Source of the DNA: Melampsora larici-populina 98AG31
Lineage: Eukaryota; Basidiomycota; Pucciniomycetes; Pucciniales; Melampsoraceae
Direction: 5' to 3'
Assembly: GCF_000204055.1 (NCBI RefSeq)
Contig: NW_006768864.1
Location: 81,155-145,154 of the forward strand
Length of the DNA: 64,000 nt
In this document: positions 53,901 to 64,000 of the stretch, piece by piece
Layout of the letters: the number at the start of each line of letters is the position of its first letter
How positions within the stretch are numbered: the stretch's first letter is position 1
The notes under the pieces: model-generated
What the model was told of the DNA's origin: nothing
The model's database searches: none
What the model saw: the letters and a program-made list of their open reading frames with translations, nothing else
Made by a program: the position numbers and the translations under genes

Positions 53901-56005
53901 AAAAGTTTCTCCCAAAATTTCAAATCAAGTTGATGGTTCATTACATACTAATCTTACAACTAAAGCTAGATGCAAAACCTTTAATGGATTAAACCATTCG
54001 GTAGATTTATGTAAAGCTTCAGATTTTTATCTAAGGCTAACCTTTGTGAGTAATTTTGATACTTTTCTGGTGTTTTTATAAGCAAAGTCAATGGAATTCA
54101 AGATTAATTCTCTTTTTTGGGGATCTCTTATCAGATCATAACAGAACTGAAGATTTCGAAACGATTGGAGTTTGTGAAAACATTCAGGAACAATAAGTGA
54201 AGAAGGAGAACACAAATTTGGAAAAGGTAAGAAGGTGATAGAATACAAGGTCAGTCTTGAGTTCCCTCATGATAGGAATGTACAATGTAAATATAAAATT
54301 AGGAGATTTTTTTAGATTCAGCTTGAGCAATCCAAAACCAGGACTCAATTATAGATCTGATACCAAAAATCAAATTGACTTCAATCAAACCACCATCCTA
54401 TTGCACTTTGAAAAAAGAGATAATACAAGTTTGTAAATCACTGTTATGGTTTTAGTTTTGAGTCAACTTGGAAATCTTTATCTAACCTCCTTACCATATG
54501 GTTGTGAACTGAAGCTCTTTGCTTGAAACACCTTTTCATATTCATTGAGTTGGTTATTGAATTCAATTGACCACGCCATGATATAGGTTTCCATATTTCT
54601 CTTCAGTAGAAGGAACTAAAGTCTTTTTAAGAAATTGCATCACTAAATATTTGTGAGCAATAGATTTACTTATCTTTTTGTACCTTTTGGTTTCCTCATT
54701 GATATTTTTTTCTGTTATTGAAATGTTTGAGAGTACTCCTTTTGATCATTTGAGATGGATATTGATACCATCCTTGAAATTGACAGGTCAATGGATTGAA
54801 GTGGATTATACAATGGCATGTGCAAAACAAGAGCTGCTAGCTGGGGTATTACAACCCTGAGAGAATCATTGTAACATAGTTATGATAATCAATTATACTA
54901 TTCAAGTTAAAACAGGACCATAGATTCAAAGAAACCATGAAATGGCCATCATTCAGCATTATAGATTTGAAAGTTAAGATCATTATCCACCAGGACATCT
55001 ACTAGGAACAATAACACTGAACTTCTGGTAAAACTTTGAAAGACACAACTTGGTTAGAACTGTTAGGGTGTATAAGCTTAGGGTTTAGGGTTTAGGTTTG
55101 GGATTTGGCATAAGGTAGGATATACTTTAATTCACCCAAGTTCCACAATGCGGTCATGTCTTGGCACTCTCCAATAAGCTGGCTCGGAGAAAAATTACAC
55201 ACAAATTGTCCATTTAATCAATTCCTCATTGCTTTCCAGGTCATGTTTCTCACCTCTGCCACTGTTTTTACATTTCACACTGTTTTATTGCATTTGCCCT
55301 TGAAAAATGATTGTATAAATGTATCAACTTGTGAAGATGTTGTTTCCCAGGGCATTAAGAACATTCATAAACCCATTGGTTCCAAACATGCTTGATCTGA
55401 AGATATAGAAAGTTTTACATGTATAACAAGGCCAAATAGAGAGCAAAGTTGGGGCTGTTCTCAAACACCTGTTGGTATCTTTACTATGTTTCCCAATTTC
55501 AAAGGATATTACAATATTGTCAAATGTATTGATAAAGATTATGATGTGATGCTCACTGCTAAATGCAGTGACTGTGTTGATTGTACATTGAACCCTGTAC
55601 TCATCAGTCCTCTGCTACCTGATATCCTGCCACATCCGGTAGCAGAGCAGTCCACCATCTAGGTTTCCAGGCAGCAATCCAGTACTCTCCAATCTGATAG
55701 CCTGCTAAGCCTGGTACCAAATGCTTTAACAAAGAGCACCAGATAGTACACTTTGATCAAAAGTAATAATCATGAATGTCTTAATTTATCTAGAAATATG
55801 ATTAGTCAACCCCTCATATCTTCTTTGGCTGGGAATCAAATTGACTGAGACCCAGAATTTTGGGGTTTATCAAGTTCATGAATTGTCTTTCACCTATCTT
55901 TTGATGAAGTGCAACAACAGTCATTATCACACATTCTATGGGTGTTTGCCATCTAACCTCTAAACCCTAATAAGAAACTGTTGATTTGAAATGCATGCTT
56001 CCTTA
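53901..56005. other. AT-rich non-coding DNA with telomere-like motif
   Basis: No gene I can defend. A frame at 55,156-55,395 (ISWLGEKLHTNCPFNQFLIA) is open but unsupported. A short telomere-like tract TTAGGGTTTAGGGTTTAGG lies at about 55,079-55,097. The stretch is on the interior side of the Helitron-like end at 58,759 and could belong to that element. Confidence 0.35.
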
Positions 56006-56821
56006 CACTACACCAAATGTAATCTTTACCGGGCGGTAAAGAAAACTACTGACATAGAAAAGTCCTGAGGAAACAGGAAGAGAGCTAAAAATCTGAAAAA
56101 ATATGCACCTTGTTCCTAGATCTTGGGGCGTCATGATGAGTATTTTTTTGTATTTTACACACAGATATTGGTTTATGTACTAACAATAAACGCTGAAAAT
56201 CATCAAAAACTCACATGTAACAATACCTGAAATTTGGGTCATGAGTATGAAGGCAATATTTTGTGGTCTAAAAACTTCAATAACTTTTGCAATTCTGCTC
56301 CAAATAACTCGATTTCTGGTTCATTCAAAAGCTGAACTATTCTCCTTCACACTTCATAATGCTAGTAAGGTGCTATCTAGTCATTTAAACACTCTACATA
56401 TGTTCAAACAGTTCTGCATGAATAGCTCTGTAGGAACTTTTTTAGACCAGCTACAGATGTGATGTCTCAATGAAAAATGTAGAGGAAAGGCTCACCTTTT
56501 TAATGCACTTCAAATCGAGTGATTTGATTCAGAACCGCAAAAGTTATTGATGTTTGAAGATTCCAAAATCCTGTCTTCAAAGTCAAGGGCCAAATTTCAG
56601 GTATTGTTACAGGTGGGTTTTTGATGATTCTCAGCCTTTATTGTTAGTACATTAACCAATATTGGTGTGTAAAATACAAAAAAATACTCGTCATGACGCC
56701 CCAACATCTAGGAACAAGGTGCATATTTTTTCAGATTTTTAGCTCTCTTCCTGTTGCCTCAGGACTTTTCTATGTCAGTAGTTTTCTTTACCGCCCGGTA
56801 AAGATGACATTTTGTGTAGTG
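56006..56821. mobile_element. 816-bp CACTA-like foldback MITE, copy 4
   Basis: Begins CACTACACCAAATGTAATCT, ends ...TTTTGTGTAGTG, and is flanked by TTA at 56,003-56,005 and 56,822-56,824. Exactly the same length and arm structure as the copy at 49,949, with few differences, so both moved recently and probably by the same transposase. Confidence 0.9.
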
Positions 56822-58732
56822 TTACTTCTGATCATCATAGCTCAACATGACATACTCAATGTCTCAAATGAGCCTATATTTTTGAGAATTCATTTTGTAT
56901 TAGTTCTATTAAACACTGAATAGCTACACTATCAATCAGGAAAGGCATAGAGTCAACACAGGAAAGACACCCCAATTCACTAGAACAAATAAATATGAAT
57001 ACATATATACAAATAAATATGAATACAGATATTTCATAGATATAACACACTAAGCCTTCACAAAACCAATCACTCAATGCCTGTGGTTCATGAACATGCC
57101 AATTCATACACACTTTTTGATTGTAAGTCTTATATCATATTTGAGACAGATCAAATGTGGGTCATGTTGTGGCACTGAAAGTCAAAAGGTAGACTCTGAC
57201 TTCTCTGGAAATTCTACATCTTTACTTTACAAAGACCAGGCCCTGACTGGAAAAAGTAAGACTTCTTGGTCATTGTGGCCGGTTAACAACTCTATCATGG
57301 CTCAAATCAATGGCCATATTTGTGTCATGCTAGCAGGTGTTTGGTCGCATAACTTGATAGCCAGTGTGTGGCATGAGCAAAGGAAGTTATCAACAAAATA
57401 AGCAAGCACAGGGATTCCCAATTTCACAATTTTTTGGGTAATATATTAGTTTTTCTCCATCAAAAACAAAACCAAGAGTCTAGGTTTGAAAGAAGTTGAA
57501 ATCTACTTAGACATTGAGTAACACTAATGTCACTGGTGCATTTCATAAATCTTCAGTCTTACCCTAGGTTAAGAGCCTTGGATCATTACTACTCTCAACA
57601 AAGGTGTTGGTTCAATGTACCTACCTCCAGTCACCAATGAAAGCCTGTTGTTTTATATTCATACTACAAATACACAATTGAATTATATTGCTACAATACC
57701 TAACAGATTTTGAACTGCTCTGATACAAACTAAGAAAATGAGAAAAAGCCCCTGGTAATTTATTGATGCTCAACTCAAAAGGAGACCACCAATTGTTTTC
57801 AGCCTATAGCTTCAATTATACTCCATCAATCTACTGATTCCATGGAGTCCATGGAATTAGAAGATGTGAACACTTGCCACTATCTGGGTCTAGAATAGCT
57901 ACCAAATCAGGTTTAGTTTTGCAATTGGATCACAGTTGAGTACAAAAGCCAGTGTCATCTGCATTGTGTATGGTTCAAGCATACAGCACACAACTTTGTA
58001 TCTTAAAACTGTCAATGGTTATTCCTAGCTTTGTAATTCTGATTCCTCAGTGAGGACTCCACTGTATTGTTCTGCATACCCTAAGTAGCCACACTTACAT
58101 TCTGGTTGTAAGCATCACTGCTGTCATGTTGTCATAGACAAGTATCCCTGTATTTGTATTTTCTCATGAGTGATTCTACAATAACAAACAAAATAGAGTT
58201 TTTTTTAGGTATGCATACCCGCTTCAAGTAAAAACTAAGTAGTTGTTTATTAAAGAATTAATCTCAAAGTATCTAAAATTCTGAGCCAAATTGATAATTG
58301 ATGTACTCTGATACTGAAACCATTAGGGGTTAGGGGTTAGGATTAGGGGGTCAGGCTTAGGGCAAGGATATTATCACCCCACTCCAAAAGTGTGGCATTA
58401 CGTCTGTTCACAAGCACCATCATTTCTTCCAACCCTTGATCCCACCACACTTGGGGATCACAAGGAGAATGGCCTCCACAACCCAGCCCACCCCTTCCCC
58501 TTGGCTTACTGCCAGCAGTAACAATTGAACATACCTTCCTCAAATGGTCTTACTTGTAATAGGATTGGGCTTTCATTGTGTTACTCATAATATTTACAGT
58601 GATCTTGTTTGTATTATGAAAGAAATTCAACAAATTGCCCTTAAAAAAGCTTTCCTTCTTAGTTGATGTCTGTTCCTGAATAACCTTCAGAATTCTTTGT
58701 GAAACATTTTAAGATAGGCCCTTCTTATGAGC
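56822..58732. other. non-coding DNA
   Basis: A frame at about 57,140-57,401 (SWSLWPVNNSIMAQINGHIC) has coding-like composition but no recognisable domain or start. A G-rich tract TTAGGGGTTAGGGGTTAGG lies at about 58,323. No other structure noted. Confidence 0.35.
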
Positions 58733-58759
58733 GCGGCGCCCGCCGCTCAATTTGGCTAG
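58733..58759 (+). mobile_element. Helitron-like 3' terminus (plus strand)
   Basis: Hairpin GCGGCGCCCGCCGC (58,733-58,746), a 9-base spacer, CTAG at 58,756-58,759, then host T. Almost identical to the end at 33,521-33,547 (shared ...TTGGCTAGTT). The body lies to the left; its 5' end is unknown. Confidence 0.65.
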
Positions 58760-60449
58760 TTAGATATCAATATCAGGCAATTGAGGTGTGAGCTATTGTT
58801 CTTTCAATATTTTGTTTTAACATGACAATTTTTACTGGGTGGAGATGCTCATGGTATAACTTTCTATTGTAAGCCTTCTGATTAGCTAAAAGATAAAATT
58901 CAGTTCATAATCAATAGATTTTGATTAGCAAACTTTGAAGAATTTAGTAAAAATCTCAACTCCAACTTCTCTGCAAGAAAGATTGTAGGATACAAACAAA
59001 GATTCAAGAAAATCAAAATAGCGAACAATTTGCATTGGGAAAATCACCTTCAAAACCTTGCATATATTTGACAAACACCCGAGATCAATTCAATTTCTTC
59101 TCAGATAACTCTCGTGGACTTTCTTTCTTGAAAAAAAAAACCTTCTGCATACATTGGAGAAACAACCAAAATCAATCCAATTTCTTCTGAGATAAGTCTT
59201 GTGGAATTTCTTTCTTTGAAAAATCACCAACAGCATCCTTGAGTGAATGTAATTCAACTTGAGCTGTATGACTTTGACAAAACCCTGTGAGTTTCAAAAC
59301 CCCAGTCCTGAACACCTCTGGTGTTCTACTAAATTGTGACCACGGATTGCAATACAATTTGATTTGAGATTCATGGTCCTAGTAATGTTTCTGATAAGAC
59401 CATAAAAATGGGAATATCGTTGTGTTGAGGGAGGGGTGAAGTGGAATGAGTAGCATTAGATGCCATACAGATCAAAATGATATCAGTAAATCACAAGTTT
59501 TTCCACAGTTTAATTCAAGGTCTTTCAAGGAAACCAACTGGTAGTATAGTAAAAATGAGCTTATGTTTGATTACAAAAAATCTAACCAGAGGTTGAGTGA
59601 GTATTACACCATCTCCATGTACTTAAACGTTTCCGAGCCTTTTCAACCAGAGCAATGTCTCATTTTCCAGTATAATTACCTCATCAAGATTTTGGTCTGT
59701 TTGTGGATTCTGATTATTCGATAAAAACATTTTCTAGATTTAGAAAGGTTATGCTCCAAAGAACTTTTGATCATTCAACTAACTTGAGTCATCGAAATTG
59801 AAAAAACAGCTGATTGTTCAACTGAAAGTCTTCAATGACAAAATGTAGCTTCTTCGGTATGATAAATAGCTACTTGGTGTGAGATTTTGTAAGCTGATCA
59901 AGATGAGGGGTTGAAGATGAAGGATTACTATCTTCTGTAGTACAGGATTTCTTGATTACAAAAGACTTTGAAGAGCTAATCAAATTCTAGTTTTGAGATG
60001 TTGAGAATTGATCGACAGATGTACAGACCTATTCAAGACTCATCATGAAATACAATAGTTACTGATTTCTTTGATGTTATTGTGATAAAGGGATCCAATA
60101 ACATGTTTTTCTATATTTACTCTTTCTACTACCAAGTCAAACTTTTGATATCTATATTCACTCATGGCTTGTTCATCAATCACATTCAAGGTTGATTTGT
60201 TGACCAATCCAAGATCAGATCCTTTGAGTCTAATTTGATCTACTGCATCTGATGCTTGGTGAACAATTTCTCAAAATCAATTAACTTTAAAAAGTTTTCA
60301 AAGAAAGACCCCGTTTGATTAGCTCCTCTCAGAGCCACTTTATATGTTGGCTGAAAGGCACAACTCACCTAATCTTCTCCTGGTACCAATACATAATCAC
60401 CACCGTACTAATATTCTTGGCTGTCCTCTTTCAAAAAGAAAGTAACTCA
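58760..60449. other. AT-rich non-coding DNA
   Basis: No gene seen. The end next to 60,450 may contain eroded 3' exons of the transketolase-like pseudogene. Confidence 0.35.
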
Positions 60450-62105
60450 ACACAAGTTGTGAAAACAGATCGAAGAAAATCCAGCAGCAGCACAAAAGTT
60501 AGCAAACTCAATGATACCAGAATGAATAAAGATTCCAGGATGAGGTTGATGAATGACCTTGCGATCAGTTGAACCTTCAAGATCAGAGTTGATGCAAATT
60601 ACTTTGGATGTAATGTCCTCTTTTGACATCCTGTCTAAGACCATGTTGATGGCTTTACTGAATTGCACACAACAGGCATCCATTTCCTTAGTATTGCCAA
60701 TATATAGGTATGGCGAGGTAGATGAGGACAACAATTGGAGGATTGTAGCCACATTATCACTGTATTCCCAATCCTTCAGGTCTTTAAAGGCAGTAGCAGC
60801 TGATTGATGAGTAATCGAGACAAGTGCAATGGTTCAACGAGTCAAACATACATTATTAATGTCAATGAGCAATGTGATGTTGAGATTTCGAGCCTCAGCA
60901 AGTCTGGCTGCTTTGGCGTCATTGCCCCCTTCCTGCAAACCATCTGGACCAAGACATAATACGGTCCTGTGTTGGTTGGCGAGGGCGATAATGGTTGACA
61001 AGAGGCCCTGAAAGTCCAAATGATTGAAATATAGATTGAGTGCACAGTTGCTACAAAGACTGGCAAGTTTGAAATTTATCACATGAAATCACTCACACAT
61101 GTGGCCCAATCAACCGCTACTGAACTTGACACCACAAATGGTTAGCACATGTGATAGATCCTTGGGTGTAAGAGGTAATGACAAAGCTGGAATAAATTGC
61201 TTGATGGTATCAGACCTGAACAAGACTGTGTGGCTTTGAAACCCTCGTAATTGGGATCGTAAAGATCTGGACGTATGATTCCAAATGCGCCAGAGAAAAT
61301 AGAACATGGCATATCAAGATGAAACTCGACGGAATAAGCTTGCAACTTCTTCTATAACACCATGAGGTGATATATCCAATAAGTTGATAGTCTTACGACC
61401 CTCCAAGATGGGAGAAGCGCCTATCAAGACCTGCATGGCTATAGTAGGTGATTGGTTGTAGTTTTGACTGAGAGCAGAAGTGATCAGGTTAAAAGATCCA
61501 TCTCGACCAGATGGGTTGATAATTCCGGAAGAGGTGATAAGAGAAACATTGGCCAGTGAATTGAGAGATGGGTAAGAGCTTTGAGAGCCATCATTTTTCC
61601 CCTCAACATTCACCTCCTCATATTTCACATCTAGCTAGATGACCGAGAAGTTTCACCTGAGCCTGCAGTAGTACATAGGCCCTGGAGCAGGAGGTCTCTA
61701 TGAAGGGCAGAGAGAAGTTATTGAGTGGCGACTTGGTGACCTGCTTCATCAAAAACAATGTGATTGAGTTTCTTTGAATCAGCATCAATTTCACTGACAC
61801 AGGATCAGAAGGGCCTGTGATTTGAAAATTACAAAGGTGGCTTAATTAGTCAAGGTAAAATCTGGTAAAATATTGTAACAAGTCAGAAAGTCATCGGAAT
61901 TCAGAGCCGATCAAGCAAAAGGCGTACATGATCGGATTGAGTCATAAGAAGGAAAACCACAACGGATACAGTTGAAGATGATGTAAAAGAATTTCTGAAT
62001 TTTGAGGGATGAGACTTACCCAGTATGACCACTAACACCTCTTGCAACACCAGTACTAACTACAGTAGCAGTGAAGAATACAATAGTCTCTAAGAATAGA
62101 GACAT
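60450..62105 (-). pseudogene. transketolase-like enzyme, pseudogene
   Basis: Minus strand from ATG 62,105: exon 1 (62,020-62,105) ends TVVSTGVARGVSGHTG, the usual TPP-enzyme GHTGG start; an intron (gtaagt...cacag) joins to 61,814 (GPF, stop, SCVSEIDADSK... IVFDEAGHQVATQ, stop). Further on: CGVKFSSG, stop, LGHM; TVLCLGPDGLQEGGNDAKAA, matching the diphosphate-binding DG...EG region; and, after an intron near 60,840, SKVICINSDLEGSTDRKVIH then GIIEFANFCAAAGF, the start of the pyrimidine-binding domain. Three in-frame stops replace expected residues, so it cannot make the enzyme. A stretch at 61,314-61,600 (NLITSALSQNYNQSPTIAMQ; KTINLLDISPHGVIEEVASL) between them is not explained by transketolase and may be a second captured piece. 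The C-terminal domain is missing. Confidence 0.6.
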
Positions 62106-63114
62106 TGTTGAGTAACTTTAGTTAGTTCATGGGTAAGTTCAGGTTGAGAAGGTCAAGAGTGACTTTGTTGAAATGCTCAATGAATGGGATTGGGAATGCG
62201 GTATAGATTAGATACTTGCAATAATTTTGTAAACTTGGTTGATAATTTCAATTTGACCATTGAGATCCAATTGATCAAACTTCAAGTGTAGATATAGGAT
62301 CGATTCAAATTCACAGTAGTCCAATTATCATCAAGCCATATGAATTAATGCGATCCATCCTAGGATTCCAATCTGTCTCCTACTTTGGATCTATGTGCTC
62401 TCGAATGTGGAATTGGATTATCATGTCTTGAAAGTGATTTGTTCAAAGTTGGCCATGGTGATCTAGACACAAATTGTAAACAAAGATGACATTGATATCA
62501 ACACACACATCAAATGAATACTTTTTTGTTTGAGATTGAAGAACGGAGGCTGCTTACTTTCATGATCCGTATGGATACTTCTTAGACGTAGTCATTATTC
62601 AAATTGTTCACTGGATCTAAGCCACTCAAGAAAGAAGAAATCCACAAACCAAACAATTTAAAATCACTCAAAGAGTCCCATGATGTATGTGAAAAATCCG
62701 ACTTGAAACGTATGTCTGCTTAGATGCGAGGATAGGAATTTCGATCAGTCCAGGTATTTTGGTATGGGATGGGTTGTGTGATTATGGGAAATGAATATCC
62801 ATATGCTACATTCAGATGATGTGGAACAATGAATAGCGCTCACAGCATTGATGTTTCCGAGTGGTTTTGAGGCAAGGAGTAGCAACGCGGCGGGTAAATG
62901 ATGGTGAATGCAAATGGATTCACAAAGGTAGGTTTCTACCCAAGACAAAACTGGAAAATCACACTAATGGTGAATTCTGTCCAGTTTTGTTAGTGAACCG
63001 TCTCCAGGATTGAATGTTATGATTGTGACCATTGCTTTCCAACAATTACCCCAATTCCATACAAGGTCAAAGTGTTGCCCACCCAACCCACGTTCCGGAT
63101 TTCAGGCTGGGGAA
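62106..63114. other. no gene seen; eroded gag 3' end near 63,000
   Basis: AT-rich DNA upstream of the pseudogene. Near 62,960-63,080 on minus, a frame-broken reading WNWGNCWKAM resembles the Cys/Trp/His-rich end of YR-element gag proteins, so the element probably extended this far. Confidence 0.35.
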
Positions 63115-63999
63115 TCACTCGTAAAGGGTCAGCTTTCTGTAGTGTTTCTTTATATCCCTTCGGTCAGGGCTTTGGCTTCTGCTCCTGTGTCCAGCATATC
63201 TGTCGCTTGCATAATGGTCTCCAGCATAACAATCATCATGCTTCCAGTCATCACGCCTTCTACCATCGTCATGGCGTCCTTTGTAACCGTTCCCTTTTCC
63301 CTTTTTCCCGTTTCCCTTATAGCTACTGATATATGCGTGGCGATTTTCAGTTGGGGCTGTTGTGTATGTCGAGTTTGAAGTCAAATTAGATTTTGATTTA
63401 TTTGTTAAGGGGAAAATATGAGCTTTCGGCTTTCCTGGTGCATAGGGATTGGTTTTATAATGTCTTTTGTTATAGCTCTTGGCGGTTGTCTTAGCTTCTA
63501 CTAATAATGTTTCTTGTAATTCCGCGTGATTTCCTATAGATTTATCCACGGTTTTGCGCATAACCCCGTGACAAACCAACCTACAGTATCTCAAGGCCAC
63601 CATCCAGCCAAAGTCTTTCCTTAACTTCTTCACCACTGCGACATGGCCTTCAAATTGTTTGGCAATTGGTTCCCAACCGCATGCTACCAAATGAGAACAG
63701 AAGAGCTCCATACAGTCGCCCCAAACTTTGAAATCTATTGTAAGTTCTTCTACAGGAGCATCTCCCCTGTATATCCGAGCTTCACCTGATTCTTTCTTAT
63801 CTGATTTTGTAGCTCTAGATGACCACACTTTTTGATCCTTAATCAACCATTCTTTGTCAAACACAGTGAGTTGGATGTACGAGGTGAGTCCTTCAAGGAT
63901 GATAGTTAAACCTGGAGACAATGGCGCTAACAATTCTGTCATTTGTGCATTTCCACTTCTCAAAATTTGTCCGTTATGAACTACGTTGCTGTTCTTCAT
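63115..63999 (-). CDS. gag-like ORF1 of a YR (DIRS-like) retroelement, partial
   Basis: Open on minus to the window edge; the ATG at 63,999 may not be the true start. Conserved-looking core: IDFKVWGDCMELFCSHLVAC, WEPIAKQFEGHVAVVKKLRK, DFGWMVALRYCRLVCHGVMR, then a long basic, Gly/Tyr/Arg-rich tail (GNGKKGKGNGYKGRHDDGRR) that would bind nucleic acid. The FxxW ... HxxVxxL ... FGWxxALRYxxxVR pattern is one I recall from ORF1 of fungal and animal YR retroelements. Same strand and superfamily as the RNase H and recombinase pieces at 42.1-43.9 kb, but 19 kb away, so a single element is not proved. Confidence 0.6.
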   Translation of the reverse strand: MKNSNVVHNGQILRSGNAQMTELLAPLSPGLTIILEGLTSYIQLTVFDKEWLIKDQKVWSSRATKSDKKESGEARIYRGDAPVEELTIDFKVWGDCMELFCSHLVACGWEPIAKQFEGHVAVVKKLRKDFGWMVALRYCRLVCHGVMRKTVDKSIGNHAELQETLLVEAKTTAKSYNKRHYKTNPYAPGKPKAHIFPLTNKSKSNLTSNSTYTTAPTENRHAYISSYKGNGKKGKGNGYKGRHDDGRRRDDWKHDDCYAGDHYASDRYAGHRSRSQSPDRRDIKKHYRKLTLYE

Positions 64000-64000
64000 C

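Noticed and set aside
55079..55103. Chromosome end
   Set aside because: Only two to three telomere-like units, flanked on both sides by ordinary interspersed sequence.

Overview
The window looks like transposon-dense DNA from a fungus, most probably a rust (Pucciniales, Basidiomycota). It is AT-rich. Genes are split by short GT-AG introns. The recognisable proteins are of kinds common in rust genomes: a KDZ transposase, a hAT transposase, a PIF/Harbinger transposase with a Myb-like partner, a Tet-like 2OG-Fe(II) protein, tyrosine-recombinase retroelement pieces and a Ty3/gypsy element. There is no rRNA, no convincing tRNA, no CRISPR and no bacterial-type operon. The species assignment is inference from remembered families; no search was run.

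Layout. 0-2 kb: a KDZ transposase relic on the minus strand, cut by a CACTA-like foldback element. 3.9-7 kb: AT-rich DNA starting with a Helitron-like 3' end, with a small MITE at 4.7 kb. 7.1-8.1 kb: a decayed minus-strand gene of unknown function. 8.7-10.7 kb: a multi-exon gene of a rust-type family with two one-base frame breaks in A-runs. 11.7-13.3 kb: a 1.56-kb palindromic element with a perfect 8-bp target duplication, containing a second 362-bp element that has its own 8-bp duplication. 13.8 and 17.2-18.3 kb: arrays of short palindromic words.

14.2-39 kb is a nest that can be unwound base by base. Inverted 0.7-kb arms (14.23-14.94 kb, and 19.31-19.43 plus 38.31-38.87 kb) carry a Tc1-like helix-turn-helix remnant. 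A hAT element (19,431-38,304) sits in the second arm, flanked by the duplication GTTGGCG. A Ty3/gypsy element (20,895-35,049) with LTRs over 99% identical sits in the BED-finger exon of the hAT transposase, flanked by CCGG. A Helitron-like 3' end lies exactly at an A|T site inside the 3' LTR. Between pol and the 3' LTR is a spliced antisense gene with a cysteine cluster, and the LTR itself carries intron-like units in the same antisense direction.

39-46 kb: an 816-bp CACTA-like foldback element inside an exon of a Tet-like 2OG-Fe(II) gene, then minus-strand YR-retroelement fragments (RNase H, tyrosine recombinase) cut by another Helitron-like end. 46-54 kb: a 6.1-kb PIF/Harbinger element with divergent-end structure (transposase on plus, Myb-like partner on minus), itself carrying a CCTCGG hairpin insertion and an 816-bp CACTA-like element, and inserted in a decayed unknown gene. 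54-60 kb: mostly non-coding, with a third 816-bp element, telomere-like motifs and a fourth Helitron-like end. 60.4-62.1 kb: a transketolase-like pseudogene on minus. 63.1-64 kb: a gag-like ORF of a YR retroelement running off the window.

The recurring theme is short DNA elements built almost wholly from one element-specific word and its reverse complement. The likeliest reading is that these are subterminal transposase-binding arrays of several unrelated (mostly hAT-like) families that have expanded into foldback elements.
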